DNA of 64,000 nt from Meira nashicola (Eukaryota > Basidiomycota > Exobasidiomycetes > Exobasidiales > Brachybasidiaceae): NCBI GenBank assembly GCA_001600355.1, contig BCJU01000005.1, positions 342,099-406,098 on the forward strand, in the 5' to 3' direction. Made by a program: the position numbers and the translations under genes. Position 1 is the stretch's first letter. The number at the start of each line of letters is the position of its first letter. Positions 52,384-62,847 of the stretch are shown piece after piece. The notes beneath the pieces are model-generated. The model was not told the DNA's origin. It worked only from the letters and a program-made list of their open reading frames with translations, and did not search any database.

Positions 52384-53895
52384 TCAATTAAGCTTTGGAG
52401 GCTCTTGACCTGCACGCCATCTAAACGTAGAGCCATAATGATCATCACGTAAACGACGTTGACCGACACCATAAATCTTTTCACGAGTTGTTAAACCTAA
52501 AATTTCATCTTCTCCGAATCCTTTTACTGCACCTTCAGGTTTTTTGTTAGATGGCCAATTAGAAGGAGCAGGAGCGGGTTTCGCATAATCGTTCCAAACA
52601 TGACCACGCTTTTGTAATTCAGGAATTAATAAATCCACAATTTCAACAAACGTATTTGGGAAAGCAGTATAAGCGAAATTGAAACCATCAACGCCTGCAT
52701 CTTTAATCCAAGATTCAAGTTGATCTGCTACACTACTTGGACTACCAACAAGAATTGGTCCTAATCCACCAAGTTTGATCAAATTTGCAACTTCACGTTT
52801 TGTCCATTTTTGTACTTTTGGATCTTGACGTGCAAATCCTTCAACGGCTGATTTAATTGCATTTCCTTCGGGAAGGTTACGTAATTCTTCATCATCTCCA
52901 TAAGGACTTAAATCAATTCCTGTCCATCCACCAAATAATGCTAATGCACCATCTTCGCTACCATGCTTGAAAAGGTAATCATGTCTCTTTTGTGCTTCTT
53001 CATCTGTTGCAGCAATGATTGGAGCTAAAAGAGCTAAAACTTTCACTGTTGAAGGATCACGACCTGCTTCTTGTGCTGCTTTACGTGCTGCATCAACTCT
53101 TGATCTTGCAACGTCAGGTCTATGAGCGGCGATAAAGATTACTTCTGCATGTTTACCTGCGAATGCTAAACCTGGACCTGAACTACCTGCTTGAAAGATT
53201 ACAGGAGTTCTTTGTAAACTCGGTTCACAAATATGCGGTCCTGGAACACTTGGGAAATAATGACCTTTATGATCGATTTGACGAACACGTTCGGGTCTAG
53301 TGTATAAAGGCTTTTCGGCTTTTATATCATGTACTACTGCATCATCTGCCCAAGAAGATTCGGTTAATTTATAAAAGACATCCATATATTCATGTGCAAC
53401 TTCATAACGTTTTGCATGTAATTCTTGATTTTTTGCACCGAATTGACGAGCAGCAGAATCCAAATAACCCGTTACAACGTTCCAACCTACACGACCGTTT
53501 GTAAGATGATCTAAAGTGGAAAATCTACGAGCTAATGCATAAGGATGTTCATAAGAAGTTGTTGCAGTGATTCCGAAAGAAAGATTTTTCGTAACTGCAG
53601 CCATTCCTGAAATTGTTAAAAGAGGATCAATCACGGGAAATTGAGAACCACTTGATAAAGCAGGATCAAGTTTACCTTGATAAACATCATAACCACCCCA
53701 AACATCTGCTAAGAAAACACCGTCAAGTTTTCCTTTTTCAAGCAATTTGGCTAAATCTGTCCAATAACTCAATTTGTTGTGATAGACCGATTTATCTTCA
53801 GGTAAACTGAACAAGCCCGGACTTTGATGTCCAGAACAACCCATTGCGAATGCATAGAGAATCCATCTTTTATCATCTTGTTGAGCGCTACCCAT
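52384..53895 (-). CDS. FMN-dependent monooxygenase, NtaA/SnaA/DszA (nitrilotriacetate monooxygenase) family
   Basis: 503 residues from the ATG at 53895; the frame extends upstream only to a TTG. It is a luciferase-like TIM-barrel enzyme. Landmarks are LYAFAMGCSGHQSPGLF, LEKGKLDGVFLADVWG, SFGITATTSYEHPYALARRFSTLDHLTNGRVGWNVVTGYLDSAARQFG (the family signature region), FQAGSSGPGLAFAGKHAEVIFIA and GPILVGSPSSVADQL. These enzymes use FMNH2 supplied by a separate reductase to oxidise small nitrogen- or sulfur-containing compounds. No reductase is adjacent. Fungal members are thought to derive from bacteria, but no sign of recent transfer is visible here. Substrate unknown. Confidence 0.9.
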   Translation of the reverse strand: MGSAQQDDKRWILYAFAMGCSGHQSPGLFSLPEDKSVYHNKLSYWTDLAKLLEKGKLDGVFLADVWGGYDVYQGKLDPALSSGSQFPVIDPLLTISGMAAVTKNLSFGITATTSYEHPYALARRFSTLDHLTNGRVGWNVVTGYLDSAARQFGAKNQELHAKRYEVAHEYMDVFYKLTESSWADDAVVHDIKAEKPLYTRPERVRQIDHKGHYFPSVPGPHICEPSLQRTPVIFQAGSSGPGLAFAGKHAEVIFIAAHRPDVARSRVDAARKAAQEAGRDPSTVKVLALLAPIIAATDEEAQKRHDYLFKHGSEDGALALFGGWTGIDLSPYGDDEELRNLPEGNAIKSAVEGFARQDPKVQKWTKREVANLIKLGGLGPILVGSPSSVADQLESWIKDAGVDGFNFAYTAFPNTFVEIVDLLIPELQKRGHVWNDYAKPAPAPSNWPSNKKPEGAVKGFGEDEILGLTTREKIYGVGQRRLRDDHYGSTFRWRAGQEPPKLN

Positions 53896-56133
53896 TTTTG
53901 CAAAGAAGTTATTCAAAGAAGATGATGATGATGATGGGTGGAGCAATGAACTTCTTCTAGCCTAATCAGCTTTCAATTCTTTTAGCTTTCGGACGAGACT
54001 TGAAAGTGAAGGGCTGCTCAAATACCGGGACCGAAGTCAATGTACACTACCTTTGGATTCATCTTATGATCGGTAAAGTAGTCGATGATGCACATTACCA
54101 GTCAATCGAGATCTTCTATTTACTTTTGGTGCCATTCTGTCATCACTCTAGAGCAGCAAAAAGGAGCCGTTTGTTTTTAATATGGTGAACGAAATGACGT
54201 GCTAATCATATAATTCGCACGCAATTATTATACGCTAATTCATGGCCTTTTCTTTTTTGTTTCGCACAAGCCATTTTGCTTTCTGATCATATTTTTACAC
54301 GTGACCTTAGCGAGCGCCGAAACGGTGATGCGAAGTCCTTGTCACGAGATGCACTACATAACATAGACTATTCATAGACTGATATTATATTATAGTTTTG
54401 AGCAATCTTCCAATGACATGTCAATCAATTATTATTCACTGTACTACCGGAATTTTAATCAGGTAAGATTCTTTTCTTATCATACATAAAATTCTAGCCT
54501 TATCAGTTCGATAGCAAAAGCAAGCTTTATCATTGATGAAAATGACGGAAGAACATTAATTTATGTAGGCTTATATAATTCCAACATCGGCATATGCAAA
54601 AAAGCTGCAATATTTAAGCGTTGACGGAAGATAATTAACTCAGACGAAAGGTAAATATGTGTACTCGTGCAGCGGAACACAAGTTTAAATAGCTTTATCG
54701 GTCTAAGCAATATATGCAATACAGCATATTTCTCCCAAGCTAAAAGGAAAAGGAAAGACAAGGTTATAGCTTACACATAGTCTATACATAATTACGCTTA
54801 ATGAAGAGATGTCCAGCTTTTCTTTTTTTTTCCGAATTTCCTTGCATAAATCTGCTTCCTTGCTTCTGCGTTTTTAAAAATTAGCCTCTTTAAACAGAAC
54901 AGATCATAAGTCTGAATTGTATGTAAAAAAGATGCACCGCCAAAATTCTTTTTAGTGTTTTCTCTTTATTCGCGTCCCCACAAAAAAGCTCAAGTGGGTG
55001 TACACAATGATTCTCTCTTTACACGCGAATAAACCCACAAAACCTTAAAAACAAAAAAAAAAAAAGTTTTTCGATTGGATTTCTTCTTTGAATTCGATTT
55101 AAAGCCCGATCTTTTCCTTTTCATATACATACCTGCGCACTTGTGACTTGTATGTGTGCGTGTGTTGTTCATTCTTATTACATTCCTATATCAGGGTCAT
55201 ACGATGATGAAGAGGTACAAATATCTTCTCAAGAGAATATTAACCAAAGTATGGGAGGTGCCGCCTATGTGATCCGAAATTCATGATTGGATCAAAAAGG
55301 TTCAAGCCACAAGTGTAGGAATGTTAGATCCCTGTTTACACTTTGCTACCTATGCTTATTGTTTTACGCGCCGGCGCTGCGCAGCGCTGCGCATGCGAGT
55401 TTTTTTGTGGACGCCACTATATGTATTGTATGCATGCACATCTGGAAAAAAGCTAAAAAAATTCTTAAAAAGGGTTAAAAGAAAAACACTGGCCTACTTA
55501 CTTATTCGAGAAAAAGAAGGCCCGATGCCTTTGACATCGATTTTTTTTAGGATGGACTATTTTAGGTTTGTTTTTTTCTCTCTATTTCTCATCAATCTAA
55601 GCATTTGCTCATATGAATGTACATACTGTATGTAGACTACATACACATGTGTAATACTAGCATCCCTCTTTCCTTTCTTTCACATAACCCCCTGATTTTT
55701 GGCGCTCTGCTGCATAAATTGAAGATGAAGATGACCTTAATGATTTACATGGCGGTCCAAGTGTCGGAAATCTTACATATATGTACATTCATACAGAGGC
55801 TCATACCCAGAACTTTTTGTTGGTAAACAGAATTGATTGTATGTGAACAGGTGCCGATAGTTTGCTTCTGCATACATACACTAATGCAAATGCTCACCCT
55901 CTTTTAACCCGAAGATCTACAAAGTCCGTTCGTTAAATTGTGACTTAATGCTGAGAGAAATGTTTATATGTAAGCACACACACAATTAAAGTTTGATTAG
56001 TGTTTACCAAACCTCATTTTTATTTTTGAGAGTTGACCACCAAACACATAGATGGAAGCTCAATGATCATTGTTGAATCAATAACAACAATCAAAATATG
56101 TCAATGGTGCTGATCGATGGCAAACGATAGAAA
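53896..56133. other. Gene-poor 2.2-kb stretch
   Basis: No supported gene. Short overlapping frames on both strands lack family signals. Contains homopolymer A and T tracts, TACATAC/GTATGTA elements (55126, 55617-55650) and a strong GC palindrome region at 55368-55397 (CGCCGGCGCTGCGCAGCGCTGCGC). It probably includes the promoter and leader of the large gene at 56134. The leader just before the ATG is rich in CAA and AACA. Confidence 0.45.
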
Positions 56134-59100
56134 ATGATGGTCACAACGAGTGCACAATCGGCTTCAGGCTCACCACCAAAACCCAACATATCTCCCTCTC
56201 CGCTGATTGGCAGTTTGAAAGAATTACAACATTCTCATCAGGCATCTTTCATCGTCCTTGGCCATCAAAGCGGAAACAATTCACCATCTTCCGGACTACG
56301 ATTTGATAGTGCCAAATTAGTGATTCATGCAAAAGGATCTTTAGAAGAAGATGGTGGCTTTGATGGATTACGTCAAATATTATTCACCCAATTAGACTTT
56401 CAATTCGTCTTTCTGAAGTTCTGTTCAAAAGTCGTCCTAGTTCAACTATTGCCCGAATACACTTCCGCCGTTCAACGTGCTCGTTCGATGGTCTTTGGTC
56501 GTTCATTGGCAGCACAAATGCCAATTTCCAATCATCGTGATCATTTGAATTCCAAAGTGAATGTAGTCACCATCAACGATGTTTCTCAGCTTACCGATTC
56601 TTTCTTGCGTACCCAGCTTGCAATTGGATCAACGTCTTTCATGCCGCGTTCATTTACCCAATCATCAATTTCCTCCTTACAAGCCGGATCATCGAGTAAC
56701 GGTAGCCCTTCGGCATACGGTCATACGCCTGATGTTCCGATGAGCGTTTCTTCGGCAACTTTGAATTCTTCACCTTTTCCGCAAAGTAATAGCCTTTCAA
56801 CGATTGACACTTCTTCCAGTCTTTCACATGGAACGCATATATCCTTCAGTGGTTTACCCGCTGTTGGATTGGGAATAGGTGGATTCGGTAGAAGTGCAAT
56901 TTCGCCATTTCGTGAAACGTTTGAAGATGAAAGTGATGCGTATGGTGGAATGATGTTGCAAGTTGCAGATGATGATGACAAAAAACGAGAGTCGAGCGGT
57001 ACAATTATGCCAATTTCAAGATTGAATGAATCGATTGGATTTCGTTCTAGTTCATCGCCTATCAATGAACCTGGTGCAGTTCAAATGAGGCGAGAATCAA
57101 CAATTGGTGGTGATTCTGAAAGTGGCTTGGAAGACAGCTTACATCCACAATTTCCCGATCCTCCGAAGCGGAATAGTCAATTATCCAGGCTTGATGTACC
57201 ATTACAAAACGATGAAGGACGTTTATCAACCTCGATGAGTACAACGAGTGGATTGATTGATTCTTATCAACAAAGGTATTCATTCGAACAAAAATTGGAA
57301 TCGCAAATGCGAGAAAGTGGATCGGATAGTTTATTTGCCTTGAGTAAGAAAAGTTTCGGAGATTTTGATTTAAGTGGTGATTCAGGTCATTTTTCAAGAA
57401 ATGCAATTCATACACGTTCAATTCGTCATGCGCCTTCTTTACCTTCGATTTTAAATTCTATTTCAGACGGAAGTAGTGCAGTAATCGGCGGAGGATTAAT
57501 TGTGCGTACGAATAACGGAACCGGTGAAGTGCCACAAACAACAAATGAGTGGAATAAAAGCGGACAATTGCAAAATAAACATTCCATTTCTAATCGGAGT
57601 AGACAGAATAGACCTGCTTCATTTTCTGCTTCTTCCGTAATGACCCATGAATCGGTTTTCGCTGAATATCAAAATGCTAGAGATCATATTTTTGTAGATC
57701 AAAATGACTCTTATTCTTTTGAAGAATTAGAAAGAGAAAGGCTTGATTTCTTACGATGGAAAGATGATCAGGAACGAATCATTTTAGCCAAGGAGAAACA
57801 ACGTGAACGTCAAAGAAGATTAATTGATGAAGCAAAACGCGAAAGAGTCATGAAAAAGTTACTGATCGAACAAGGCATTGCGGATCAATCTGTCACGCCA
57901 ACAATCATAGATGATGAAAAGGAAAACAAGATGCAAGAAACAGATGTAAAGCAATCTGGAAAAGTCATTAGACCAACAAAAAGCAAATCAACATTAAGTA
58001 CAAATTCACAATCAGATGAAGGTAAAGTTGAAACAAAATCAGGTGCATCGACAAAGGCGCGCTCTAAACGTTCCTACACGACTGGAACACGAACGACGCA
58101 ATCACCACTCCATCCTCCTCCACCAATTCCATTACCCAAGAGTCCATCAGAATCCATCGCAAAAGGTCAAAAGAAGAAAGTTTCCGAAGGGAGCATGGAT
58201 GATATTGCAGCAATATTTGCAAGACATGCAAATAGTCAAAGTGATGAATTGTATGATGGAGTTGAAAGTCTAAAAAGATCAATTCAAGAACTCAAAAATG
58301 TAACTCTTCCAAATGACAGTGAAGAAAAAAATTTTCGTACATCACGCGAGAAGACAAATCGACAACAAAATATGCCTCCATTAGCAGGAAAAGTGAAAGC
58401 AGCTATAGAACGTGAAATGCGTAGACCTGTGATCACTTTGGAAGGCCACGTTCGACCGCGCGTTCGACAGATGCGATCTCAAATGTTTGGTGATCAGAGT
58501 CACTCGGCACCCGATGCATTACAACCTAGCATCTCAGTGGATGGAAATGATGATGTTCAAAAATCACCTTTGATAAAATCTATGATGGAAGCACAACATA
58601 AAGCGCAAATCTCTGGTCAAAGTGCGCATAGTCAGCGAAGTTCAGATCATACGGACGCATTTATAGAGAAAAGTGCAGATACAAGCTTTTCTTTTCCTAC
58701 TACTTCAGTCTCACCTGCTGTTATCAAAGTTGTAGATCCGGATGGAAAACATGTTGGTTCAGGATGGGCATTATCTGAAGTGAAAGGAATGCAAGTGGGT
58801 AGCCCGGTTGACAAAGAGTTGCCCGTCTTACCGACATCATCCGGCGAACGAAAGACCGAATCACCTACACCTTCACTTTTGCATATATCCGAAATGGTTG
58901 GCTTTGCGATTGATACATCAGAAGAAGAGAAAAAGTCCATATCTGAAAAGATTTCAACCAAGCGAGGAACATTCTCAGATGCTTCCGAAGTTGATGTATC
59001 GGCTTCGCACGATTCGGAGCCACAGCGGAATGCTCTTTCATCTGGCTTATCTATCGGATCATCGACAGCACAAATCCTTGACGAAGAGAAGGAGGAGGAA

Positions 59101-60162
59101 AAGAAGAAAGAACCTTTGCCAACTTCGACGGGAGGATCGGATGATCGGCAAAGGATAAATTCCACAAAAGTGAAGTCGAATTCGTTTGACAGTATACCAA
59201 GTTGGAATCATGATACAGCAGATACAACACTCACCCAGACGAGTAGTATGACCTTGATGGATCAAATCTTTCGTTCAAAATTGAACGATCCACAACAAAG
59301 ATCTTCGGCAGGAGAAGTTGTAGAACCAAAAGAGAAAGCTGGAATGTCAAATGATCAATTCAGTGCAATTCTTGCTAGACAAAATCAGTTGGACAATCTT
59401 CTGTCTGACCTTCAACGAAAGCGAACAATCACAAAAGAAGTTGAAGGGGCGGCAAGAGCAAGATGGGCTCGTCAACAAGTAGAAAGGCAAAGATTGGATG
59501 CTTATGAACGTAGCTTGTTAGAATCAGAAGAGCGTTTACGACGAGCACGAACGAATGATATGTCAATAAAAGAAGAAAAGAGACAACGTCAATTAGAAGA
59601 TGAACAAGCGCAAGTGGAAAGGAGGATAATTGAAGAAGAAGAAAGAAGAAAGATTGTTACACGTCAAAAAGAGATTCGTAATGAGAAACTTCGAATTGCG
59701 CAAGAGATGCAAACACAACTTCATCAAGAGATCAAAGGTATGCAACAATCACGTCAACAAAGAAGATTACAAATATATCAAGAGCTAGAGAAAAAGATTG
59801 ATTCGAAAGATTGTTTGCTAAATGGGTCACTAACGATTCAATTTGGTTCAGGTCAAAGGTTTCGAAGAGCGTATTTTGAGTTATTTAATGATCGTTTAAA
59901 TCTTTATAGCGAATCGAAGGATGAACAAAACAAAAAATTGATTGAAACGATCAAAGTGCAAAAAGGATCAATTCTTAAACTTTCTGAAGCATTTGAAGAA
60001 GTTCAAGTTCCACATGCTTTTTCTCTCAATTTAGCATCCGAATCTCAATCTGGAACGTTGAACACGTTGAAAGAAACAATCATTGCTTATACAGATAATG
60101 AATTATCCAAAGAGCAACTCATGGCAGGTTTATCAGTTTTATCAGGGCTTGAGACGAAGTGA
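56134..60162 (+). CDS. Large ADF-H-like / coiled-coil / PH-domain protein, 1342 residues
   Basis: Single exon starting MMVTTSAQSASGSPP. Residues about 40-170 (GLRFDSAKLVIHAKG, FVFLKFCSKVVLVQLLPEYTSAVQRARSMVFGRSL) resemble an ADF-homology fold (coactosin/Abp1 type), so binding to actin is possible. Long Ser/Pro-rich disordered stretches follow. Two coiled coils are predicted, one around DFLRWKDDQERIILAKEKQRERQRR (about 545-590) and a longer Arg/Glu-rich one (about 1100-1225). The C-terminus (LLNGSLTIQFGSGQRFRRAYFELFNDRLNLYSES) has the beta-strand pattern of a PH domain. The layout suggests an adaptor linking membrane and actin cortex. I do not recognise a named orthologue. Confidence 0.72.
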   Translation: MMVTTSAQSASGSPPKPNISPSPLIGSLKELQHSHQASFIVLGHQSGNNSPSSGLRFDSAKLVIHAKGSLEEDGGFDGLRQILFTQLDFQFVFLKFCSKVVLVQLLPEYTSAVQRARSMVFGRSLAAQMPISNHRDHLNSKVNVVTINDVSQLTDSFLRTQLAIGSTSFMPRSFTQSSISSLQAGSSSNGSPSAYGHTPDVPMSVSSATLNSSPFPQSNSLSTIDTSSSLSHGTHISFSGLPAVGLGIGGFGRSAISPFRETFEDESDAYGGMMLQVADDDDKKRESSGTIMPISRLNESIGFRSSSSPINEPGAVQMRRESTIGGDSESGLEDSLHPQFPDPPKRNSQLSRLDVPLQNDEGRLSTSMSTTSGLIDSYQQRYSFEQKLESQMRESGSDSLFALSKKSFGDFDLSGDSGHFSRNAIHTRSIRHAPSLPSILNSISDGSSAVIGGGLIVRTNNGTGEVPQTTNEWNKSGQLQNKHSISNRSRQNRPASFSASSVMTHESVFAEYQNARDHIFVDQNDSYSFEELERERLDFLRWKDDQERIILAKEKQRERQRRLIDEAKRERVMKKLLIEQGIADQSVTPTIIDDEKENKMQETDVKQSGKVIRPTKSKSTLSTNSQSDEGKVETKSGASTKARSKRSYTTGTRTTQSPLHPPPPIPLPKSPSESIAKGQKKKVSEGSMDDIAAIFARHANSQSDELYDGVESLKRSIQELKNVTLPNDSEEKNFRTSREKTNRQQNMPPLAGKVKAAIEREMRRPVITLEGHVRPRVRQMRSQMFGDQSHSAPDALQPSISVDGNDDVQKSPLIKSMMEAQHKAQISGQSAHSQRSSDHTDAFIEKSADTSFSFPTTSVSPAVIKVVDPDGKHVGSGWALSEVKGMQVGSPVDKELPVLPTSSGERKTESPTPSLLHISEMVGFAIDTSEEEKKSISEKISTKRGTFSDASEVDVSASHDSEPQRNALSSGLSIGSSTAQILDEEKEEEKKKEPLPTSTGGSDDRQRINSTKVKSNSFDSIPSWNHDTADTTLTQTSSMTLMDQIFRSKLNDPQQRSSAGEVVEPKEKAGMSNDQFSAILARQNQLDNLLSDLQRKRTITKEVEGAARARWARQQVERQRLDAYERSLLESEERLRRARTNDMSIKEEKRQRQLEDEQAQVERRIIEEEERRKIVTRQKEIRNEKLRIAQEMQTQLHQEIKGMQQSRQQRRLQIYQELEKKIDSKDCLLNGSLTIQFGSGQRFRRAYFELFNDRLNLYSESKDEQNKKLIETIKVQKGSILKLSEAFEEVQVPHAFSLNLASESQSGTLNTLKETIIAYTDNELSKEQLMAGLSVLSGLETK

Positions 60163-60437
60163 TGGAGTAATAGTATTCTCACAAGCAATAAGTCTAGGTC
60201 GACATGGCACACACCACATTTATTTACTAATCTCACTAATCACATTGCATATCTGCAATACTGTATCTATACCCTTTTTTCATACAATGACTAGGTTGCG
60301 TATGAATAGCGTGGCGTTAAATTTTGCTTGGTCGGGGCAAGAGATGTGTGTTTGACTTATTGATTGTGGAAAGTACTGATTTGAAAATCTTCAAGAAAAA
60401 ACTTCTGACATTTCATCACTTCTTTGATGTGATAACG

Positions 60438-60999
60438 ATGCTGACAATGATATCTTTCATCTTCAAGATTGGCATTCTCTATTGTTTTGGCTTTTTGCTC
60501 GCAGTACAATGTACTTCGAAAGATCGAAACGTTTCTTCGCATGGACCCGGGTCCAATAAAAAAGAGCTAATTCCTGATTTGAATCTACCAGCGCAAGATG
60601 AGCAAGAGTCATATAATTCAAACATCAACGTACAATTCGATTGGCTAAAGGAATATATAAGGACCAAAAAGATAAAGTATCAAATTTGATGAAGCATACG
60701 ATTTAGCTAATAAAGTTTTAACTGAACAAAGACGTAAATGGAGTGCAGAAGCAAGAGCAAAGCAAAAAAGTTTAGGTAAAAAGCCAATAGATTATCATCA
60801 ATCTGGATATTATAAAGTTAAAAATCGTATTGAAAGAGAAGCACGTAAAATAATTTTAAATGAAAATAATGGAATCAATGAATTTGAAAAAGCAAAAGAA
60901 TTAGCTTGCAAGAATATGAGGACGAAAAGTAACAATTATCGTAAAACTTATAGAGCAAAAACAGCTGCAAACAAAAAAAGTGGCAATACAAAGCTGTAA
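60438..60999 (+). pseudogene. Member 1 of the Lys/Arg-rich secreted family, frameshifted
   Basis: From the ATG at 60438 (or 60447) a signal peptide (MISFIFKIGILYCFGFLLAVQC) and IPDLNLPAQDEQESYNSN are encoded; this frame stops at 60689. The family sequence continues in another frame from about 60675 (FDEAYDLANKVLTEQRRKW) through KKPIDYHQSGYY to a stop at 60997-60999. Alignment with the gene at 62066-62608 (TYSTLDEAIDKTKEMILERRQRW, KPKDYHKPKY) places a one-base shift near 60672-60677. Either the gene is a recent pseudogene or the base is an assembly error; the rest of the frame is clean. The second helical repeat ends in a Lys/Asn-rich tail. Confidence 0.7.
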
Positions 61000-61137
61000 T
61001 TTGTGTTCAATTAAATGGCAGTGTAGCATAGTTTCATTAATCAGAAGATACGCATATTCGAAGAGAATTTTAGTGATCAACTATTTTTACATCTTGAAAG
61101 AGCTGCACATAATACAATCACATCCTAGTAATTTATT

Positions 61138-61845
61138 ATGCTGATCCATTTTCTATATTTCCTCATCTACCTCCTTCTAACGATTGGTAGCTTCATCTCC
61201 GCAAAACCCGTAACAGATAATATAAATGATGTAAATGATGACAATCAAAATTCTTACCAAATACCAACTCGACAAAGATCACAGAATAGGACCCGCCCGT
61301 CATTGAAAAATAAAGGTATTCAGGAAATACCAACGAAAAAAAGGACTCCAAATCTGACAAGACCATCATCAAGGTATACTCTGCCTCGTGATCAAAGTTT
61401 ATATGACGAAAAGGACACAAACTTGACAGAGGACAGTATAAAAAAGCAGGAAAAACGACCTGAGGGTTATTATTCCAGAGATCAACATGCTATTCGATTA
61501 GCAAAGTCTACAGCATTTCGTAAAAGGACAGGTAAAACGAATTATGAAGATGCTTTAGTGGCAGCCAAAGAAAAGTTACGATTAAAGAAACGAAAAGATA
61601 ATTTTAAAAGAAGAGAAAAATACAAATTACTTGGAATTAAACCTCAGAATTATCATACAAGTTATGCACAATCAAAAGAAGGTGTAATTGGTAGAATGAC
61701 AGTTCACTTTTTAAAAGAACGGAACGAAATCTTCCGGCATAAAGAAGCTAGAAAGGAAGCCGAAGATTGGTATAAAAAACGAGAAAAAGAGAGAAGAATA
61801 CGTAAACGTGCAGCGAAAGCTAAACGAGAAGGATTAGGTGGATGA
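61138..61845 (+). CDS. Member 2 of the Lys/Arg-rich secreted family, 235 residues
   Basis: Signal peptide MLIHFLYFLIYLLLTIGSFISA, then a short tandem repeat (QIPTRQRSQNRTRPS at 41-55 and EIPTKKRTPNLTRPS at 64-78). Two related helical repeats follow. Repeat 1 (about 117-162, HAIRLAKSTAF...NYEDALVAAKEKLRLKKR) and repeat 2 (about 183-229, VIGRMTVHFL...KEARKEAEDWYKKREKERR) are joined by LGIKPQNYHTSY. No known domain recognised. The protein is very basic, has no cysteines in the mature part, and is presumably secreted. Tandem position with similar genes supports expansion by unequal crossing-over. Confidence 0.75.
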   Translation: MLIHFLYFLIYLLLTIGSFISAKPVTDNINDVNDDNQNSYQIPTRQRSQNRTRPSLKNKGIQEIPTKKRTPNLTRPSSRYTLPRDQSLYDEKDTNLTEDSIKKQEKRPEGYYSRDQHAIRLAKSTAFRKRTGKTNYEDALVAAKEKLRLKKRKDNFKRREKYKLLGIKPQNYHTSYAQSKEGVIGRMTVHFLKERNEIFRHKEARKEAEDWYKKREKERRIRKRAAKAKREGLGG

Positions 61846-62065
61846 AGTAAGTAACCTATCTGATAAGACTCTCATCCTTTAGTTATACTCTTGATATGAC
61901 GTGCGTATCGGGGCTTCTACTGTACGCAAATTTGGAAATTTTACCAAATTTTATCGGAGGCTTAATCGAAATCTTTTGAACATAAAACCACACTTTGTAT
62001 ATAAAAGTATTCTTATCACCTTAATCATCAAACTAACTCAAAAGGCTGAATGTATATCCAAAAGG

Positions 62066-62608
62066 ATGTTCTTGTTTATGGAATGTATGGTTTTGCTGAT
62101 GTTTTGTTCTGAATTGATGCTCAAAGTTCAAGGTGTGGCAACGAAAAAGACCAAAGAACAAAACATAGTCAAGCAGAATGATGGAAAGCCATTACCGGAT
62201 TTGAATTTGCCTGTTCAAAAAAGTGATTATTTATACAATTCAAATGATGCAAAAGCACGTAGAATAGGAAAAAGATTGTTTAAAAAAGGTACATATTCCA
62301 CTTTAGATGAAGCAATTGATAAAACAAAAGAAATGATTTTAGAACGAAGACAGAGATGGAATAAACAATATAAAAACAAACAGAAACAATTAAGAAATAA
62401 ACCTAAAGATTATCATAAACCAAAATATAGCAGTCAATCTCAATGTGTGGAAAGGATGGCTAAAAAGATCTTGAACGATAAAAAGAATGATATAAACGAT
62501 GCTGAAATTGCACATCAGACCGCACAGAAGTTTATCAGAGAAAAATACAGGTACTACTACCATAGAAGAGCCAAAAATAAATCACAAAATGAACCTAAAG
62601 CACAGTGA
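62066..62608 (+). CDS. Member 3 of the Lys/Arg-rich secreted family, 180 residues
   Basis: The open frame begins far upstream at a GTG, but the ATG at 62066 gives a signal peptide (MFLFMECMVLLMFCSELMLKVQG). The mature part has LPDLNLPVQKSDYLYNSN (DLNLP at residues 45-49, shared with member 1). Repeat 1 (about 62-107) includes GTYSTLDEAIDKTKEMILERRQRW, the linker is KPKDYHKPKY, and repeat 2 (about 127-172) is CVERMAKKILN...AEIAHQTAQKFIREKYRYYYHRR. Basic, without known domain. DLNLP resembles the DLN-box/EAR repression motif of plants; see findings. Confidence 0.73.
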   Translation: MFLFMECMVLLMFCSELMLKVQGVATKKTKEQNIVKQNDGKPLPDLNLPVQKSDYLYNSNDAKARRIGKRLFKKGTYSTLDEAIDKTKEMILERRQRWNKQYKNKQKQLRNKPKDYHKPKYSSQSQCVERMAKKILNDKKNDINDAEIAHQTAQKFIREKYRYYYHRRAKNKSQNEPKAQ

Positions 62609-62728
62609 TGCATATATGTCATTAAATGATTCTTCGAACATCCATCTTCATCAATGAGCTTTATGTCCTATTCATTATAATGTCATCGTTGTGTATGTTA
62701 TAAAGTATATTAAAAAGTTGTGGCAGTG

Positions 62729-62735
62729 TATAAAT
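62729..62735 (+). promoter_or_regulatory. TATA element and duplicated promoter block of member 4
   Basis: TATAAAT lies 119 bp before the ATG at 62848 within TGGCAGTGTATAAATGTG followed by TACACGCGGCT. Nearly the same block precedes member 5 (63590-63620), so the promoter was duplicated with the gene. Confidence 0.55.
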
Positions 62736-62847
62736 GTGTACACGCGGCTAAGAGTATCATCAAAAGTTATATGCGACAATCAAAAAGGTTTCTTTTTTTC
62801 GCTCAATGACTATCATCTTCTAGCACTTTAAGTTGAGCTTTTATCCT

